Assembly (NCBI GenBank): GCA_020432165.1
Contig: JAGQGU010000021.1
Coordinates: forward strand, 1 to 46,439
Reading direction: 5' to 3'
Source of the DNA: Thermomicrobiales bacterium
Lineage (GTDB): Bacteria > Chloroflexota > Chloroflexia > Thermomicrobiales > UBA6265
DNA: 46,439 nt
In this document: piece after piece, positions 1-8,893 of the stretch
Layout of the letters: each line of letters begins with the position of its first letter
Position numbering within the stretch: the stretch's first letter is position 1
Made by a program: the position numbers and the translations under genes
The notes under the pieces: generated by a model
What the model was told of the DNA's origin: nothing
The model's input: the letters and a program-made list of their open reading frames with translations, nothing else
Databases searched by the model: none

Positions 1-2066
1 CCGAACTTGTCGCCGACCTCCTTCATCGCCGGCAGCAACACATTGTTCAGCACATCAACCGCGTCGCCACTCTCGGCGACCGCCTGATCGATATCTGCTT
101 CGACGCCTTCCTTCTTCCGGTGGACGATACGGTAGTGCAGGCGCTCCCGCACACTCATCTCCAGCATCGGATCAGGACCTTTGTTGGAGGTATCCTCGGT
201 GCGACCCTCGTAATGCTCAATGATGCGTGCCAACGCATCTTCGCGTCGGTTTAGCACCAGGTCTCTGGCCAGTTCTACTTCTTCGGCCGGAATCTCACTC
301 AGCGGCAATACGTGGCTCGGGTGGATGATCGCCTGCGTCAGTCCGGCATCAATGCACTCGCGCAGGAAGACTGCATTGACCACCTTGCGCGCCGCTGGAT
401 TGATACCGAAGGAGACATTGGAAACACCCAGTGTGAAATTCACCTCCGGCAATGCCTCGTGAATGAGACGGATGCCTTCGATGGTTTCCACTGCGGATGG
501 TCGGAACTCTTCGTCACCGGTTGTGAGCGGGAAGGTGAGGGCATCGAAGATGAGATCACTTGGAGCCAGTCCATACTCTTCGGTCACGATCTTGTAGATC
601 TTCTGCGCGACCTCAAGTTTCTTCTCGCGGGTTTTGGCCATGCCATCTTCATCGATGGTCAGTGCCACTACGGCAGCGCCATGGGCCATCACCAGCGGCA
701 TCACCGACTCAATGCGTTTGCGGCCATTCTCCATATTAATGGAGTTGATAATCGCGCGGCCCGGATACTGCTCCAGACCCGCCTGCACCACATTTGCTTC
801 GGTGGTATCGATCACCAGTCCACCATTGACCGAGAGCGCCAGCTTCTTCACCAGGCGTCGCATCAGGTCCGCTTCATCGGCCTCGCGTTCAGTTGTGGCG
901 ACGGAGACATCGAGCAGGTGCGCGCCTTCTTCCATCTGACTGACAGCGACATTAACCACACCATCCAGATCGTCGGCGAGAACGAGTCGCTTCACCTTGC
1001 GCGATCCGAGCGTATTCACGCGTTCGCCAACGATAGTCGGCGATGGCTCCTGAGCAAGATCGGTGGCGGTAATCATGCTGGCCACCTGTTTGCGCGGTGT
1101 GCTCGGACGCACCGGCATCGTGACCGGTTTGGTCTCCACTTCCCGGATGGTTTCGGCGATGTGATCTGGCGTGGTACCGCAGCAGCCACCAACGATACCG
1201 ACCTGCATATGTTCGACCATATCGCGCAATTCGCGGGCGAATGGCTCCGGTGTCAGCGGGAAGACCGCGATACCGTTCTCGTTATGCGGGATACCTGCAT
1301 TTGGAATGATGCTTACCGGCAACGTGCTGTGCTCGCCAAGGTAGCGCGCGGGTTCGCGCATGAGATCGGGACCCGTGGAGCAGTTCAATCCAACAATATC
1401 GACTTTGAGGTGCTCCAGCACGCTCAGGGCGGCCGCGATATCGGTACCGAGCAGCATGGTGCCGCTGGGCATAAGCGTGATACTCGCCTGAATCGGCACG
1501 GCCCGACCGGTTTCCGCAAAGACTTCCCGTGCGGCGAAGATGGTCGCCTTGAGCTCGAGGATGTCCTGTACAGTCTCGATAATGAGTGCGTCCACGCCGC
1601 CATCGATCAGGCCGCGTACTTGCGGAACAAAGAGTTCTTTCACTTGCTGAAAGGTGTGATTACCCAGCATCGGGTCTTCTGAAGCGGGTAGCAGGCCGCT
1701 TGGTCCGATCGAGCCAACGACAAAGCGCTGCCGGGTGGCGGTGGTGTACTCATCGGCAACCGATCTCGCCAACGTAGCAGCGGCACGGTTGATATCGTAC
1801 GCATGATCGCCTAATCCGTATTCTTCGGCCTTGATCACCGAGCTGCCGAAGGTATTGGTTTCCAGCACATCGGCCCCGGCCTCGAGGAAACTCGCATGGA
1901 TGGTGCGGATTACATCCGGCTTCACCACGCTGAGGTAATCGTTATACCCCTCGGTTTGCTGACCGCCGTAATCTTCCGGTGTCAGACCAAGGTTAAGAAT
2001 GGTGGCTCCCATGGAGCCGTCGTAGAAAACAGGGCGAGATTTGATCAGGTCGAGCAGGGCACTCAT
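1..2066 (-). CDS. metH: Cobalamin-dependent methionine synthase, N-terminal part (C-terminus beyond window)
   Basis: Transfers a methyl group from methyltetrahydrofolate through cobalamin to homocysteine, giving methionine in the cytoplasm. About 688 codons are visible. Residues 1 to about 300 form the homocysteine-binding barrel: an early DGSMGA motif and the zinc cysteines in GLNCSTG and GGCCGTTP. A pterin-binding barrel follows (IVGERVN, later SNVSFG), and the window edge cuts in the four-helix cap before the B12 domain (PAMKEVGDKFG). The start is the ATG at 2066, with GGAGGGAG just upstream. The SAM-reactivation domain, if present, lies outside. No riboswitch was recognised in the 205-bp gap to the divergent VOC genes, in contrast to the riboswitch on metX in this window. 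Confidence 0.95.
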   Translation of the reverse strand, partial: MSALLDLIKSRPVFYDGSMGATILNLGLTPEDYGGQQTEGYNDYLSVVKPDVIRTIHASFLEAGADVLETNTFGSSVIKAEEYGLGDHAYDINRAAATLARSVADEYTTATRQRFVVGSIGPSGLLPASEDPMLGNHTFQQVKELFVPQVRGLIDGGVDALIIETVQDILELKATIFAAREVFAETGRAVPIQASITLMPSGTMLLGTDIAAALSVLEHLKVDIVGLNCSTGPDLMREPARYLGEHSTLPVSIIPNAGIPHNENGIAVFPLTPEPFARELRDMVEHMQVGIVGGCCGTTPDHIAETIREVETKPVTMPVRPSTPRKQVASMITATDLAQEPSPTIVGERVNTLGSRKVKRLVLADDLDGVVNVAVSQMEEGAHLLDVSVATTEREADEADLMRRLVKKLALSVNGGLVIDTTEANVVQAGLEQYPGRAIINSINMENGRKRIESVMPLVMAHGAAVVALTIDEDGMAKTREKKLEVAQKIYKIVTEEYGLAPSDLIFDALTFPLTTGDEEFRPSAVETIEGIRLIHEALPEVNFTLGVSNVSFGINPAARKVVNAVFLRECIDAGLTQAIIHPSHVLPLSEIPAEEVELARDLVLNRREDALARIIEHYEGRTEDTSNKGPDPMLEMSVRERLHYRIVHRKKEGVEADIDQAVAESGDAVDVLNNVLLPAMKEVGDKF

Positions 2067-2271
2067 GGTGGCGGTCTCCCTCCGTGGGGTTTCCTGATGG
2101 GTTGCGGTGAATGGACGGTGCGCACAAACACACTGCTATCCATGATACACCGGTTTTGTGGGTGTTTTCCCTGATACGCACCTTTCGCAAGATGGAAGAA
2201 GTCCCGACTTCGCTGCCTCGGGTACCCTGTGATTAGTTGTTGAATGAACACGCAAAACAGGAGATGGGCAG

Positions 2272-2733
2272 ATGGCGTTACTCACAGTGTTTTTGACAGG
2301 TGGACAGGCTGAGGAGATGGCGAACTATTACGCCAATGTCTTCCCGGACGGCGAGGTAACCGATATCTTCCGCACACCCGGCCCGGACGGCGATGATATG
2401 GTCGTGACTGCCAGTATCCGTGTGAATGACACACCGATTCTTCTCATCAATGGACCGCAACATACACCCAACGAATCCTGCAGCCAGATGATCAACTGCC
2501 CGACTCAGGAAGAGGTCGATCATTTCTGGAATCACTTTGTCGGTGACGGCGGTGAGGAAGGAATGTGTGGCTGGTGCAAGGACAAGTTCGGCTTCAGTTG
2601 GCAGGTCATACCGGCAGGATTCATGGATTGCATGAGTGATCCTGATCCAGTGCGGGCGGGCAAAGCCTTTCAGGCGATGATGACGATGAAGAAGCTGGAT
2701 ATTGATGCCCTGAAAGCAGCGATGGATTCATAG
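2272..2733 (+). CDS. VOC superfamily protein, PhnB-like (tandem copy 1)
   Basis: A 153-residue protein of the PhnB / 3-demethylubiquinone-methyltransferase-like branch of the vicinal oxygen chelate fold. Family marks are the N-terminal MANYYANVFPDGEV helix-strand, the central SxMINCPTQEEVDHFW block and GGEEGMCGWCKDKFGFSWQV near the end. Members are usually metal-binding or ligand-binding and mostly uncharacterised; the substrate is unknown here. SD-like AGGAGATGG precedes the ATG. It is the first and most divergent of three tandem paralogues; only 12 bases separate it from copy 2, so they are probably co-transcribed. Confidence 0.85.
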   Translation: MALLTVFLTGGQAEEMANYYANVFPDGEVTDIFRTPGPDGDDMVVTASIRVNDTPILLINGPQHTPNESCSQMINCPTQEEVDHFWNHFVGDGGEEGMCGWCKDKFGFSWQVIPAGFMDCMSDPDPVRAGKAFQAMMTMKKLDIDALKAAMDS

Positions 2734-2745
2734 GAGACAGAGGTT

Positions 2746-3234
2746 ATGAAAAGCAAGTATCGACCGTGTATCTGGTTCGAAGGTGATGCTCTCGAAGCAG
2801 CCCAGTATTACGCTGAAGTCTTTCCAGACGTGAGTATCGGCGAAATCTCCTACCATCCGGAAGGGCAGCCCGACTTCAACAAGCACATGGAGGGCAAGCC
2901 ACTGATAGTGCTTGTCAGCTTCGGTGAGCAGGAATACATCTTCCTCAATGCCGGCCCGGCATTCCCGGCCAGCGAGTACTTCAGTATCGAGGTGATGTGC
3001 GAGGATCAGGCTGAAGTTGACCTGTATTGGGATCGACTGCTCGCCGATGGTGGTACGGAAAGCGCCTGTGGTTGGATCAAGGACAAGTTCAATCACGACT
3101 GGCAGATCACACCGAAGCGCTATTTTGAGTTGATGGCCGATCCCGCCAACGAGAAACCAGTGATGGACGCGATCTATCAGATGAGCAAGATTATCGTCGC
3201 CGATCTCGAGGCCGCTGCGGTTAACGCGAGCTGA
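2746..3234 (+). CDS. VOC superfamily protein, PhnB-like (tandem copy 2)
   Basis: A 162-residue PhnB-like VOC protein. It shares long blocks with copy 3: QPDFNKHM, LNAG.xFPASEYFS, CEDQAE, CGWxKDKF and the C-terminal I(V/I)ADLEAAAV. It lies 12 bases after copy 1, with GGAGACAGAGG as ribosome site. Copy 2 differs from the other two in having Ile where they have the second Cys of CGWC, which may affect a metal or redox site. Function unknown; the three genes together look like a diversified duplication. Confidence 0.85.
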   Translation: MKSKYRPCIWFEGDALEAAQYYAEVFPDVSIGEISYHPEGQPDFNKHMEGKPLIVLVSFGEQEYIFLNAGPAFPASEYFSIEVMCEDQAEVDLYWDRLLADGGTESACGWIKDKFNHDWQITPKRYFELMADPANEKPVMDAIYQMSKIIVADLEAAAVNAS

Positions 3235-3311
3235 CCTCTTGTCGTGGAGACGGCGAGCATGCGCGAGGTGCGCGTGCCGGAATCAAGAGCCCATTACCAG
3301 GGAGAAGCACA

Positions 3312-3797
3312 ATGGTTACCAAGATTCGAAGTTGCATTTGGTGCGATGGCAATGCCAAAGAGATGGCTGAATACTATGCCGACGTCTTTCCCGATACAAC
3401 CGTGGGTCATATTCAGTACTACACAGCCGATCAGCCGGATTTCAATAAGCACATGGTTGGACAGCCGCTCATCGTGGAACTCACGCTTGGTGGTCAGGAG
3501 GTCATCCTTCTGAACGCGGGTAGCGAGTTCCCCGCCAGCGAATACTTTAGCCTTGAAGTAGTTTGCGAGGACCAGGCCGAGATCGATCGCGTCTGGGATC
3601 GCCTCGTCGGTGACGGTGGTGAAGAAAGTGTCTGTGGTTGGTGCAAGGACAAGTTTGGCACCAACTTCCAGGTGACACCGCAGCGCTACTATGAGCTCAT
3701 TGCCGATCCGGCGACAGAGAATGCAGTCAACGGCGTCATCTACCAGATGAAGAAGATCATCATTGCTGATCTCGAGGCCGCAGCCGTTTCACATTAG
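3312..3797 (+). CDS. VOC superfamily protein, PhnB-like (tandem copy 3)
   Basis: A 161-residue PhnB-like VOC protein, the closest relative of copy 2 across its whole length (QPDFNKHM, FPASEYFSLEV, CEDQAEID, CGWCKDKFG, ending IIADLEAAAVSH). AGGGAGAAGCAC precedes the ATG. The 77-base gap after copy 2 contains no recognisable gene or promoter. It is followed by a perfect 18-bp stem terminator, so this is the last gene of the unit. Substrate not deducible from sequence. Confidence 0.85.
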   Translation: MVTKIRSCIWCDGNAKEMAEYYADVFPDTTVGHIQYYTADQPDFNKHMVGQPLIVELTLGGQEVILLNAGSEFPASEYFSLEVVCEDQAEIDRVWDRLVGDGGEESVCGWCKDKFGTNFQVTPQRYYELIADPATENAVNGVIYQMKKIIIADLEAAAVSH

Positions 3798-3808
3798 GTA
3801 GCGGTGAC

Positions 3809-3850
3809 AAAGGGAGAACCAGAGGATGCCTTTCCTCTGGTTCTCCCTTT
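3809..3850. terminator. Bidirectional intrinsic terminator
   Basis: A perfect 18-bp inverted repeat (3809-3826 with 3833-3850) around a 6-base loop, ending in TTT on each strand. It sits between the convergent ends of the VOC cluster (+) and the sugar transporter operon (-) and can end both transcripts. Confidence 0.9.
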
Positions 3851-3874
3851 TCACGTTAATCTGATGAGAGCGGG

Positions 3875-5182
3875 CTATCCGGCGCGTTCCACCGCCGCGA
3901 TTGACTCTGCCTGCATCTTCATGACGCCTTCTTCCGGCGAGTATTTACCCATCATCACCTCTTCGATAGCGGTCGGCACGATGGTGCCACGCACTTCGGT
4001 GAGGGCGGCGCTCGGGGAAAGAATCGTAGCGGCCGGAGCAACTTCCTGCAGCAGCTTCAGTGCAACCGGATCGGCATCGTAGAATGCCGCAATCTCCGGG
4101 ATCTCGAGGAGATCGGTGCGGGACGGGAAGTAGTTCGAGGCTGGAATCCAGACGGCGAATGCCTCTGGCGATACCAGCCATTTCACCCATTCCCAACCGG
4201 CCTTGGTCAGTGCTTCATCGTTGGTGGGCACTGCGTTCAGCGAACCATAGGTTTCCGTTCGCAGCGTATCTGTGTTCTCCCCCTGTGGTGGCAATCCACC
4301 GTTATAGGTGAAGTCCTTCACCTGCTCCGCCAACGCTGGTCCCGCGGACGAGCTGTGCAGCATGATCGCTGTTTGGCCTGCGGCGAAAACCTCAATCTTG
4401 TTGGATTGCGTGAATTGCAGGAGTCCCTCATCATAGAGCTCCTTCCACCAGGTCAGGATCTCGAGAGCTTCGGGTGCATCGAAATTCGGTGTTACGCCAT
4501 CGTCTTTCAGCCACTCGACACCGTATGTCTTCATGATGCTCATAAAGCGGGCGCCCGGATCTTCCTCCATCCAGGCAGTCATGCCGGGGTTGGCTTCCAC
4601 AATCTTGCGCAGGAAATCAGGGAACTCAGTCCAGGTTTCTGCTGGCTTGTCGAAGCCAGCGGCCTTGATCGCATCCTCATTCCACCAGAACGACATCGCG
4701 CTGAAGGCCTGCGGGAATGCCATGCGACGATCGCCGTAGATGGCGAGCTTGTGGCGATCGAACTGGCTCGGCAGGAAGGCCGCGATCTCTTCATCGGTGA
4801 AGCCCAGTTCCGGGTCGTGCACGAACGGATCGAGATCGGTCAGAATTCCGGCGGCGGTGTATTCGGTAATATCGTAGTCATCAGCCGAGATCGCCGCAGG
4901 AAGACCACCGCCGGCGGCGGCGGCACGCAGCTTCTGATTTGACTCAGCGATATCGCCCTGGCTGATAGCGGAGACCTTATATTCCGGGTGAATTTCGTTA
5001 AACATCTCTGCCAGAACATTGAGTGTTTCGGCGCGGGAGCCACCATAGCGATGCCAATAGTCGACAGCCAGCTGCGAGTCCTGGGCCATGATGGCCGGTG
5101 CGTACTTCAGGAAGCTGGTGGTGGAGAGTACGCCAAAGGCTGCAGATTTGGCGAGTGTTCGTCGGCTGGTTTTCAGGTTCAT
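3875..5182 (-). CDS. Carbohydrate ABC transporter substrate-binding protein
   Basis: A 435-residue family 1 (MalE/UgpB-like) extracellular solute-binding protein. The N-terminus has a positively charged Tat-like leader (TSRRTLAKSAAFG) ending in APAIMAQ; no lipobox cysteine is seen. Then come YWHRYGGSRAETLNVLAEMFNEI and DPFVHDPELGFTDEEIAAF, typical of sugar-binding members, and a C-terminal KMQAESIAAVERA helix. The start is the ATG at 5182, preceded by GAAAGGAATC; an upstream in-frame extension to 5296 runs into the permease gene and is unlikely. Last gene of the MBL-permease-permease-binding protein unit. Sugar specificity cannot be told. Confidence 0.9.
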   Translation of the reverse strand: MNLKTSRRTLAKSAAFGVLSTTSFLKYAPAIMAQDSQLAVDYWHRYGGSRAETLNVLAEMFNEIHPEYKVSAISQGDIAESNQKLRAAAAGGGLPAAISADDYDITEYTAAGILTDLDPFVHDPELGFTDEEIAAFLPSQFDRHKLAIYGDRRMAFPQAFSAMSFWWNEDAIKAAGFDKPAETWTEFPDFLRKIVEANPGMTAWMEEDPGARFMSIMKTYGVEWLKDDGVTPNFDAPEALEILTWWKELYDEGLLQFTQSNKIEVFAAGQTAIMLHSSSAGPALAEQVKDFTYNGGLPPQGENTDTLRTETYGSLNAVPTNDEALTKAGWEWVKWLVSPEAFAVWIPASNYFPSRTDLLEIPEIAAFYDADPVALKLLQEVAPAATILSPSAALTEVRGTIVPTAIEEVMMGKYSPEEGVMKMQAESIAAVERAG

Positions 5183-5270
5183 GGTGATTCCTTTCAGAAC
5201 GATAACTGATTTGATGTGAACGACGAGCCTGGTGGTTAGCCTCCTTTCTGGCAACGTTTTGGACGCATGC

Positions 5271-6179
5271 TTACCCCTTGAGGCCGGAGCCAACAATGCC
5301 TTCGATAAAGTGACGCTGCATGATCAGGAAGAGGATGACGATCGGGATGGTGACGAGGAGAGACGCTGCCATCACCACACCTTGATCGGTGCTGAACTCC
5401 CCCTGATACCAGATCATGGCGAGTTGTACCGGTCGGAGTGTTTCGTCGCGGGTGACGATGAGCGGCCAGAGTAACGCGTTCCAGCGACCCACCAAACCGA
5501 GGAGGAAGACGGTAATCATGATGGGCTTGGACATGGGAATAACCACTTCCCACAGATAGCGGAACGAGTTGCTGCCATCAATCTGCGCTGCCTCCCAGAA
5601 GTCTTTGGGAATCTGCATGAAGGACTGCCGTAGCAGGAAGATGTTGAACGCGCCCACCATACCCGGGATGATCTGGGCGGCATAACTATCGTAGAGACCA
5701 ATACCACCGGAACCGAAGATGTCGTTTCCACCCATGAGTGGGAAATGGCGGATCGTCATAAAGTTGGGAATGAGTGTGATCTCACCGGGGATCATCATGG
5801 TGCCAAGCACCAGCGCGAAGAGCGCATCCTTGCCCCGAAACTTGAGCTGGGCGAAGGCATACGCTGCCAGACTACAAACAACGAGCTGTCCGACCGTACC
5901 GGTAATAGCAACAATGATGGTGTTGATGAAGTACCGGCCCAACGTATTGGGCGGAGCTTGCCAGGCACTCTGATAGTTCTCCCACCGCAGTTGACTCGGG
6001 AAGACTTGAGGTGGATAGCTACTGCTTTCCTGCATCGTCTTGAATGATCCCAAAATCATCCAGACAAACGGGAACACCACAACGCATGCGCCCAGCACCA
6101 GGAGCACGGTGCTGATCTGCGGTAACTTCAGTTTGCTGGGTACCTCTGGGGTAGAAACGCGAATTTGCTCTGCCGACAT
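5271..6179 (-). CDS. Carbohydrate ABC transporter permease (MalG-like)
   Basis: A 302-residue inner-membrane permease of the MalG/UgpE type with six predicted membrane segments (the first around VLLVLGACVVVFPFVWMILG). The cytoplasmic EAA loop that contacts the ATPase is clear: EAAQIDGSNSFRYLWEVVIPM. N-terminal GSFKTMQE and the C-terminal RHFIEGIVGSGLKG match the family. It starts 13 bases after the companion permease and ends 88 bases before the binding protein. No sugar-transport ATPase is in the window, so the complex must borrow an MsmK/UgpC-type ATPase encoded elsewhere. Confidence 0.92.
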   Translation of the reverse strand: MSAEQIRVSTPEVPSKLKLPQISTVLLVLGACVVVFPFVWMILGSFKTMQESSSYPPQVFPSQLRWENYQSAWQAPPNTLGRYFINTIIVAITGTVGQLVVCSLAAYAFAQLKFRGKDALFALVLGTMMIPGEITLIPNFMTIRHFPLMGGNDIFGSGGIGLYDSYAAQIIPGMVGAFNIFLLRQSFMQIPKDFWEAAQIDGSNSFRYLWEVVIPMSKPIMITVFLLGLVGRWNALLWPLIVTRDETLRPVQLAMIWYQGEFSTDQGVVMAASLLVTIPIVILFLIMQRHFIEGIVGSGLKG

Positions 6180-6192
6180 GGAATTCCTCTCC

Positions 6193-7251
6193 CTACTGAT
6201 AGTGAACCCGTCGGGAACCTACCTTGAACTGCACGAGCGTCAGAACCAGCAGGATGCCGAAGAGGAGCATGGAGACCGCCGCCGCGTAACCAACGGCGTT
6301 CGAGCGTTCATAGAAGTACCGGTAGATGAAGACCGTGATGGTGAGCGTTGTATCCAGAGGAGCACCTGCCGAGGCAGCGCCCGTGCCAGATTTGCGAGTG
6401 AGGGCAAAGACCGGAGAGAAGACCTGGAAAGCCGCAATCGTGCTGGTGATCAACAGGAAGAAAGTGGTTGGTGAGATCAACGGCCAGATGATGGTGGTCA
6501 TCACCTGCCATTCACCGGCACCGTCCAACTTCGCTGCTTCCAGCACCTCCTTGGAAATACCTGAGAGTCCGGAGAGGTAGATGACAATATTGAAACCGGT
6601 GGATGCCCAGACCGAGTAGATGATGATGACAACCAGTGCCTGGCTGGGGCCGGCTGCCCAGTCTGGCAACCAGCTCAAACCAAAGAGCAATTTCAGCGCC
6701 GGTGTTGGTTCAAGCAGCCACTTCTGCGGGGAAATGCCAATCGATTCCAGGAGCGCATTCACGACACCGACATGGGCATCGAACATCCAGGCAAACACCA
6801 TCGTCACAGCAACGCTGGCAGTGATATACGGCAAGAAGTACATCGTGCGCAGAACACCCTCTCCGCGGGATCCACGAAAGAGCATGTAGGCGATCACGAA
6901 TCCGATGAGAATGGACGATGGTACCGCGATGATGACGTAATTCACCGTCACCAGAAGACTATTGAGCACCTCGCCAATCACGAGATCGCCCTTAAAGTCT
7001 CGGGTTACGAACCCATCGCCGAACATCGTTTTGTAGTTCTGCAGACCAATAAACTCGATCGGGCCGATATTCCACTTCCATAGACTGATCCAGGCACCGA
7101 AGAGCAGTGGCCATACTTCGAAGACAATGAGGATGATAAAGGCAGGAATGATGTAGAGCATCCCGCCCCAGCCGCTGGTTCGTTGCGACTCCTTTACGAG
7201 CCGTTCGGGCGATAATCGTGCCCGACTTTTGATTCGTTGTGGAGATTCCAT
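6193..7251 (-). CDS. Carbohydrate ABC transporter permease (MalF/UgpA-like)
   Basis: Inner-membrane permease of 352 residues, pairing with the MalG-like subunit. Segments such as GMLYIIPAFIILIVFEVWPLLFG and FLPYITASVAVTMVFAWMF are hydrophobic; the EAA loop reads EAAKLDGAGEWQVMTTIIWPL. I chose the ATG at 7251 because GGAGG lies 4 bases upstream on the coding strand; a GTG at 7266 would overlap that site. The charged 30-residue N-terminal tail before the first helix is usual for this family. Confidence 0.92.
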   Translation of the reverse strand: MESPQRIKSRARLSPERLVKESQRTSGWGGMLYIIPAFIILIVFEVWPLLFGAWISLWKWNIGPIEFIGLQNYKTMFGDGFVTRDFKGDLVIGEVLNSLLVTVNYVIIAVPSSILIGFVIAYMLFRGSRGEGVLRTMYFLPYITASVAVTMVFAWMFDAHVGVVNALLESIGISPQKWLLEPTPALKLLFGLSWLPDWAAGPSQALVVIIIYSVWASTGFNIVIYLSGLSGISKEVLEAAKLDGAGEWQVMTTIIWPLISPTTFFLLITSTIAAFQVFSPVFALTRKSGTGAASAGAPLDTTLTITVFIYRYFYERSNAVGYAAAVSMLLFGILLVLTLVQFKVGSRRVHYQ

Positions 7252-7298
7252 CCTGCCTCCGATCACGTAGCCTTTGAGCTCGCATCAGGTAGAGGTTC

Positions 7299-8171
7299 TT
7301 ACTTGAAGATGTGCGGCGTGAGTTGCCTGGTCTTGACGAGATTGGAGGAGGAAGATGTTGCTACACATTCCCCGTCGCGCATGGCCAGCACCTGGCATTC
7401 CGCACCAGCGTTCTTGACCAGCGTCACAATCTCCTCATCGGGAGTGCCGTTCCATTTGGGGTGGAAGTGCGCCATCGCCACTGTGCCGATATGCTTGCCC
7501 GCTACGAATCGACCGAGAAGGGTGGGGTCGACATGCGCGACTTCGCACAGGAAGACATCGCAAGGCTCAACAAAGCCGGCAAGTTCATCGGCGCCATTGG
7601 GTCCATTCAGATTGCCGGAATACACCACCCGCGTTGTCGCATCTCGCAGCGCCATGCTGTAGCTCTCGAAGGTGCGGTTGTGTTGGAGTGCACTGTGTTG
7701 CGCGAGTTTGCGACGGGCAGAATCAAGGTGGGAGTTTGCAAAGGCTTCGAACCGGATATCGCCAGGTAGTTCTATCTCTCGTCCCACCACATCATTGAGC
7801 GGTATCCAGCGAATCGGAAAACCAAGGAGCGGATCGTAGAGATAGCTGGCTTCCAGATAGGCTTTGAGTGGTTGAATACCCTCTGCGGGAGCAAGGACGA
7901 CGAGCTCTTCAGTGCGATCGTAGTGCATGCAGGTTTTTACGAGCTGGAGAAATCCACCGTGATGATCACCATGCATATGCGAGATCATGATCGCGCGAAT
8001 CTCGCGATGATCAAAGCCATTGCGGGCAAAAAGCGAGCTGGCACCATCGCCAACATCCAGAATGTAGTGCCCCAAAACACCGTCCTCATCCTCAAATGAG
8101 ATCACGACGGTTTGGCTAAACCGATCCTGCTCGGGCAACCCTGAGGCTGTTCCGAGGAAACATAGCTGCAC
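7299..8171 (-). CDS. MBL-fold metallo-hydrolase (RNase Z-like superfamily)
   Basis: A 290-residue metallo-beta-lactamase-fold hydrolase. The strand-loop FLGTASGLPEQDR at the N-terminus and the metal site HMHGDHH (about residues 65-71) are clear, with NSHLDS, VYSGNLNG and MAHFHPKW supplying later ligands. GTASG with SGN resembles RNase Z/ComA-like members, but the substrate is not deducible. I place the start at the GTG at 8171: GGAGGAGAG stands 6 bases upstream and the protein then begins with the family's first strand (QLCFLGTASG). It is the first gene of the sugar transporter unit (47 bases before the permease), which hints at a role in processing or sensing the imported compound. Confidence 0.85.
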   Translation of the reverse strand: MQLCFLGTASGLPEQDRFSQTVVISFEDEDGVLGHYILDVGDGASSLFARNGFDHREIRAIMISHMHGDHHGGFLQLVKTCMHYDRTEELVVLAPAEGIQPLKAYLEASYLYDPLLGFPIRWIPLNDVVGREIELPGDIRFEAFANSHLDSARRKLAQHSALQHNRTFESYSMALRDATTRVVYSGNLNGPNGADELAGFVEPCDVFLCEVAHVDPTLLGRFVAGKHIGTVAMAHFHPKWNGTPDEEIVTLVKNAGAECQVLAMRDGECVATSSSSNLVKTRQLTPHIFK

Positions 8172-8249
8172 GTGTTCTCTCCTCCCGCGTGCTTCCACGA
8201 GTATTCGACTGAAGACCCTTGCCATACATCAGACTTTGGCGAGTCTTAT

Positions 8250-8279
8250 TGACTGGTTCTTTGACTGAACCATAAGTCA
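8250..8279. promoter_or_regulatory. Nested inverted repeat in divergent promoter region
   Basis: TGGTTC and GAACCA around a 7-base loop (8254-8272), enclosed by TGACT/AGTCA (8250-8254, 8275-8279; the left arm shares one base). It lies between the divergent MBL/sugar-transporter operon and the HhH gene, 78 bases upstream of the MBL start, so an operator for the transporter operon is plausible. Not matched to a known regulator. Confidence 0.35.
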
Positions 8280-8435
8280 TTAATGAAATGTTAACATCGA
8301 TCCTGAAATGCGGATAGGGTTCGTGAGTAATCCCAATGATGTGGTGTACTGAAGAAGTCTGATTTTCCTCGGGCGAGGTGCTCATCCCCTGGTACTATCT
8401 GGTGTCATATCGGACCGTTCAAGAAAGAGAATGCC

Positions 8436-8891
8436 GTGACCGATCTTCCACGATTGCCTAGAAGCTGCGTATTCGCACTGAATGCCGCAGGTATCAATTC
8501 ATTGGAAGAATGTGCAGCCTGGTCCAGAGACGAGGTAGGCAAACTCCGCGGTGTTGGACCGAGGATGCTTGGAATACTGGATATGTGCGTGGAGGAGATT
8601 GGACTCTCTTTCGATAGCAGTAGTCCAAAGCGCGCCGAAGCCGTCAACGTGGCGATGGCTGTGGAGCGTATGAAGGATGCGCCCGTCATTCCGGATGAAC
8701 CGACGGACCTCCCTAACATCGGCCGCCCTGCGCGCTCGGCGCTGGCAGGCATCGGTGTGCATGATCTCGCTGGGGTAGCACAGCATTCGCGACAGGAATT
8801 ACTGGCGCTTCACGGATTCGGCCCCAAAGCGCTTAGATTGCTGGAGCCTGCGCTTGTGGAGAAAGGTCTCGCACTCCGCGAAAACATCTGA
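8436..8891 (+). CDS. Helix-hairpin-helix (RNAP alpha-CTD-like) domain protein
   Basis: A 151-residue protein made of two similar helix-hairpin-helix modules: LPRSCVFALNAAGINSLEECAAWSRDEVGKLRGVGPRML in the first half and IGRPARSALAGIGVHDLAGVAQHSRQELLALHGFGPKALRLL in the second. The GVGP and GFGP turns are the nucleic-acid-contacting hairpins, as in the RNA polymerase alpha C-terminal domain. No enzymatic domain is present. It starts with GTG at 8436; an ATG at 8431 is out of frame and closed at once by TGA. It probably binds DNA or a partner protein; the role is unknown. Confidence 0.75.
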   Translation: MTDLPRLPRSCVFALNAAGINSLEECAAWSRDEVGKLRGVGPRMLGILDMCVEEIGLSFDSSSPKRAEAVNVAMAVERMKDAPVIPDEPTDLPNIGRPARSALAGIGVHDLAGVAQHSRQELLALHGFGPKALRLLEPALVEKGLALRENI

Positions 8892-8893
8892 CA

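Noticed and set aside
312-1682. 456-codon open frame on the plus strand
   Set aside because: Antisense of metH; His/Cys/Arg-rich, no domain, no ribosome site.
2067-2271. Possible riboswitch before metH
   Set aside because: Examined for SAM-I, SAH and cobalamin cores; none found. A GAAGTC-CC-GACTTC palindrome at 2198-2211 is present but unexplained.
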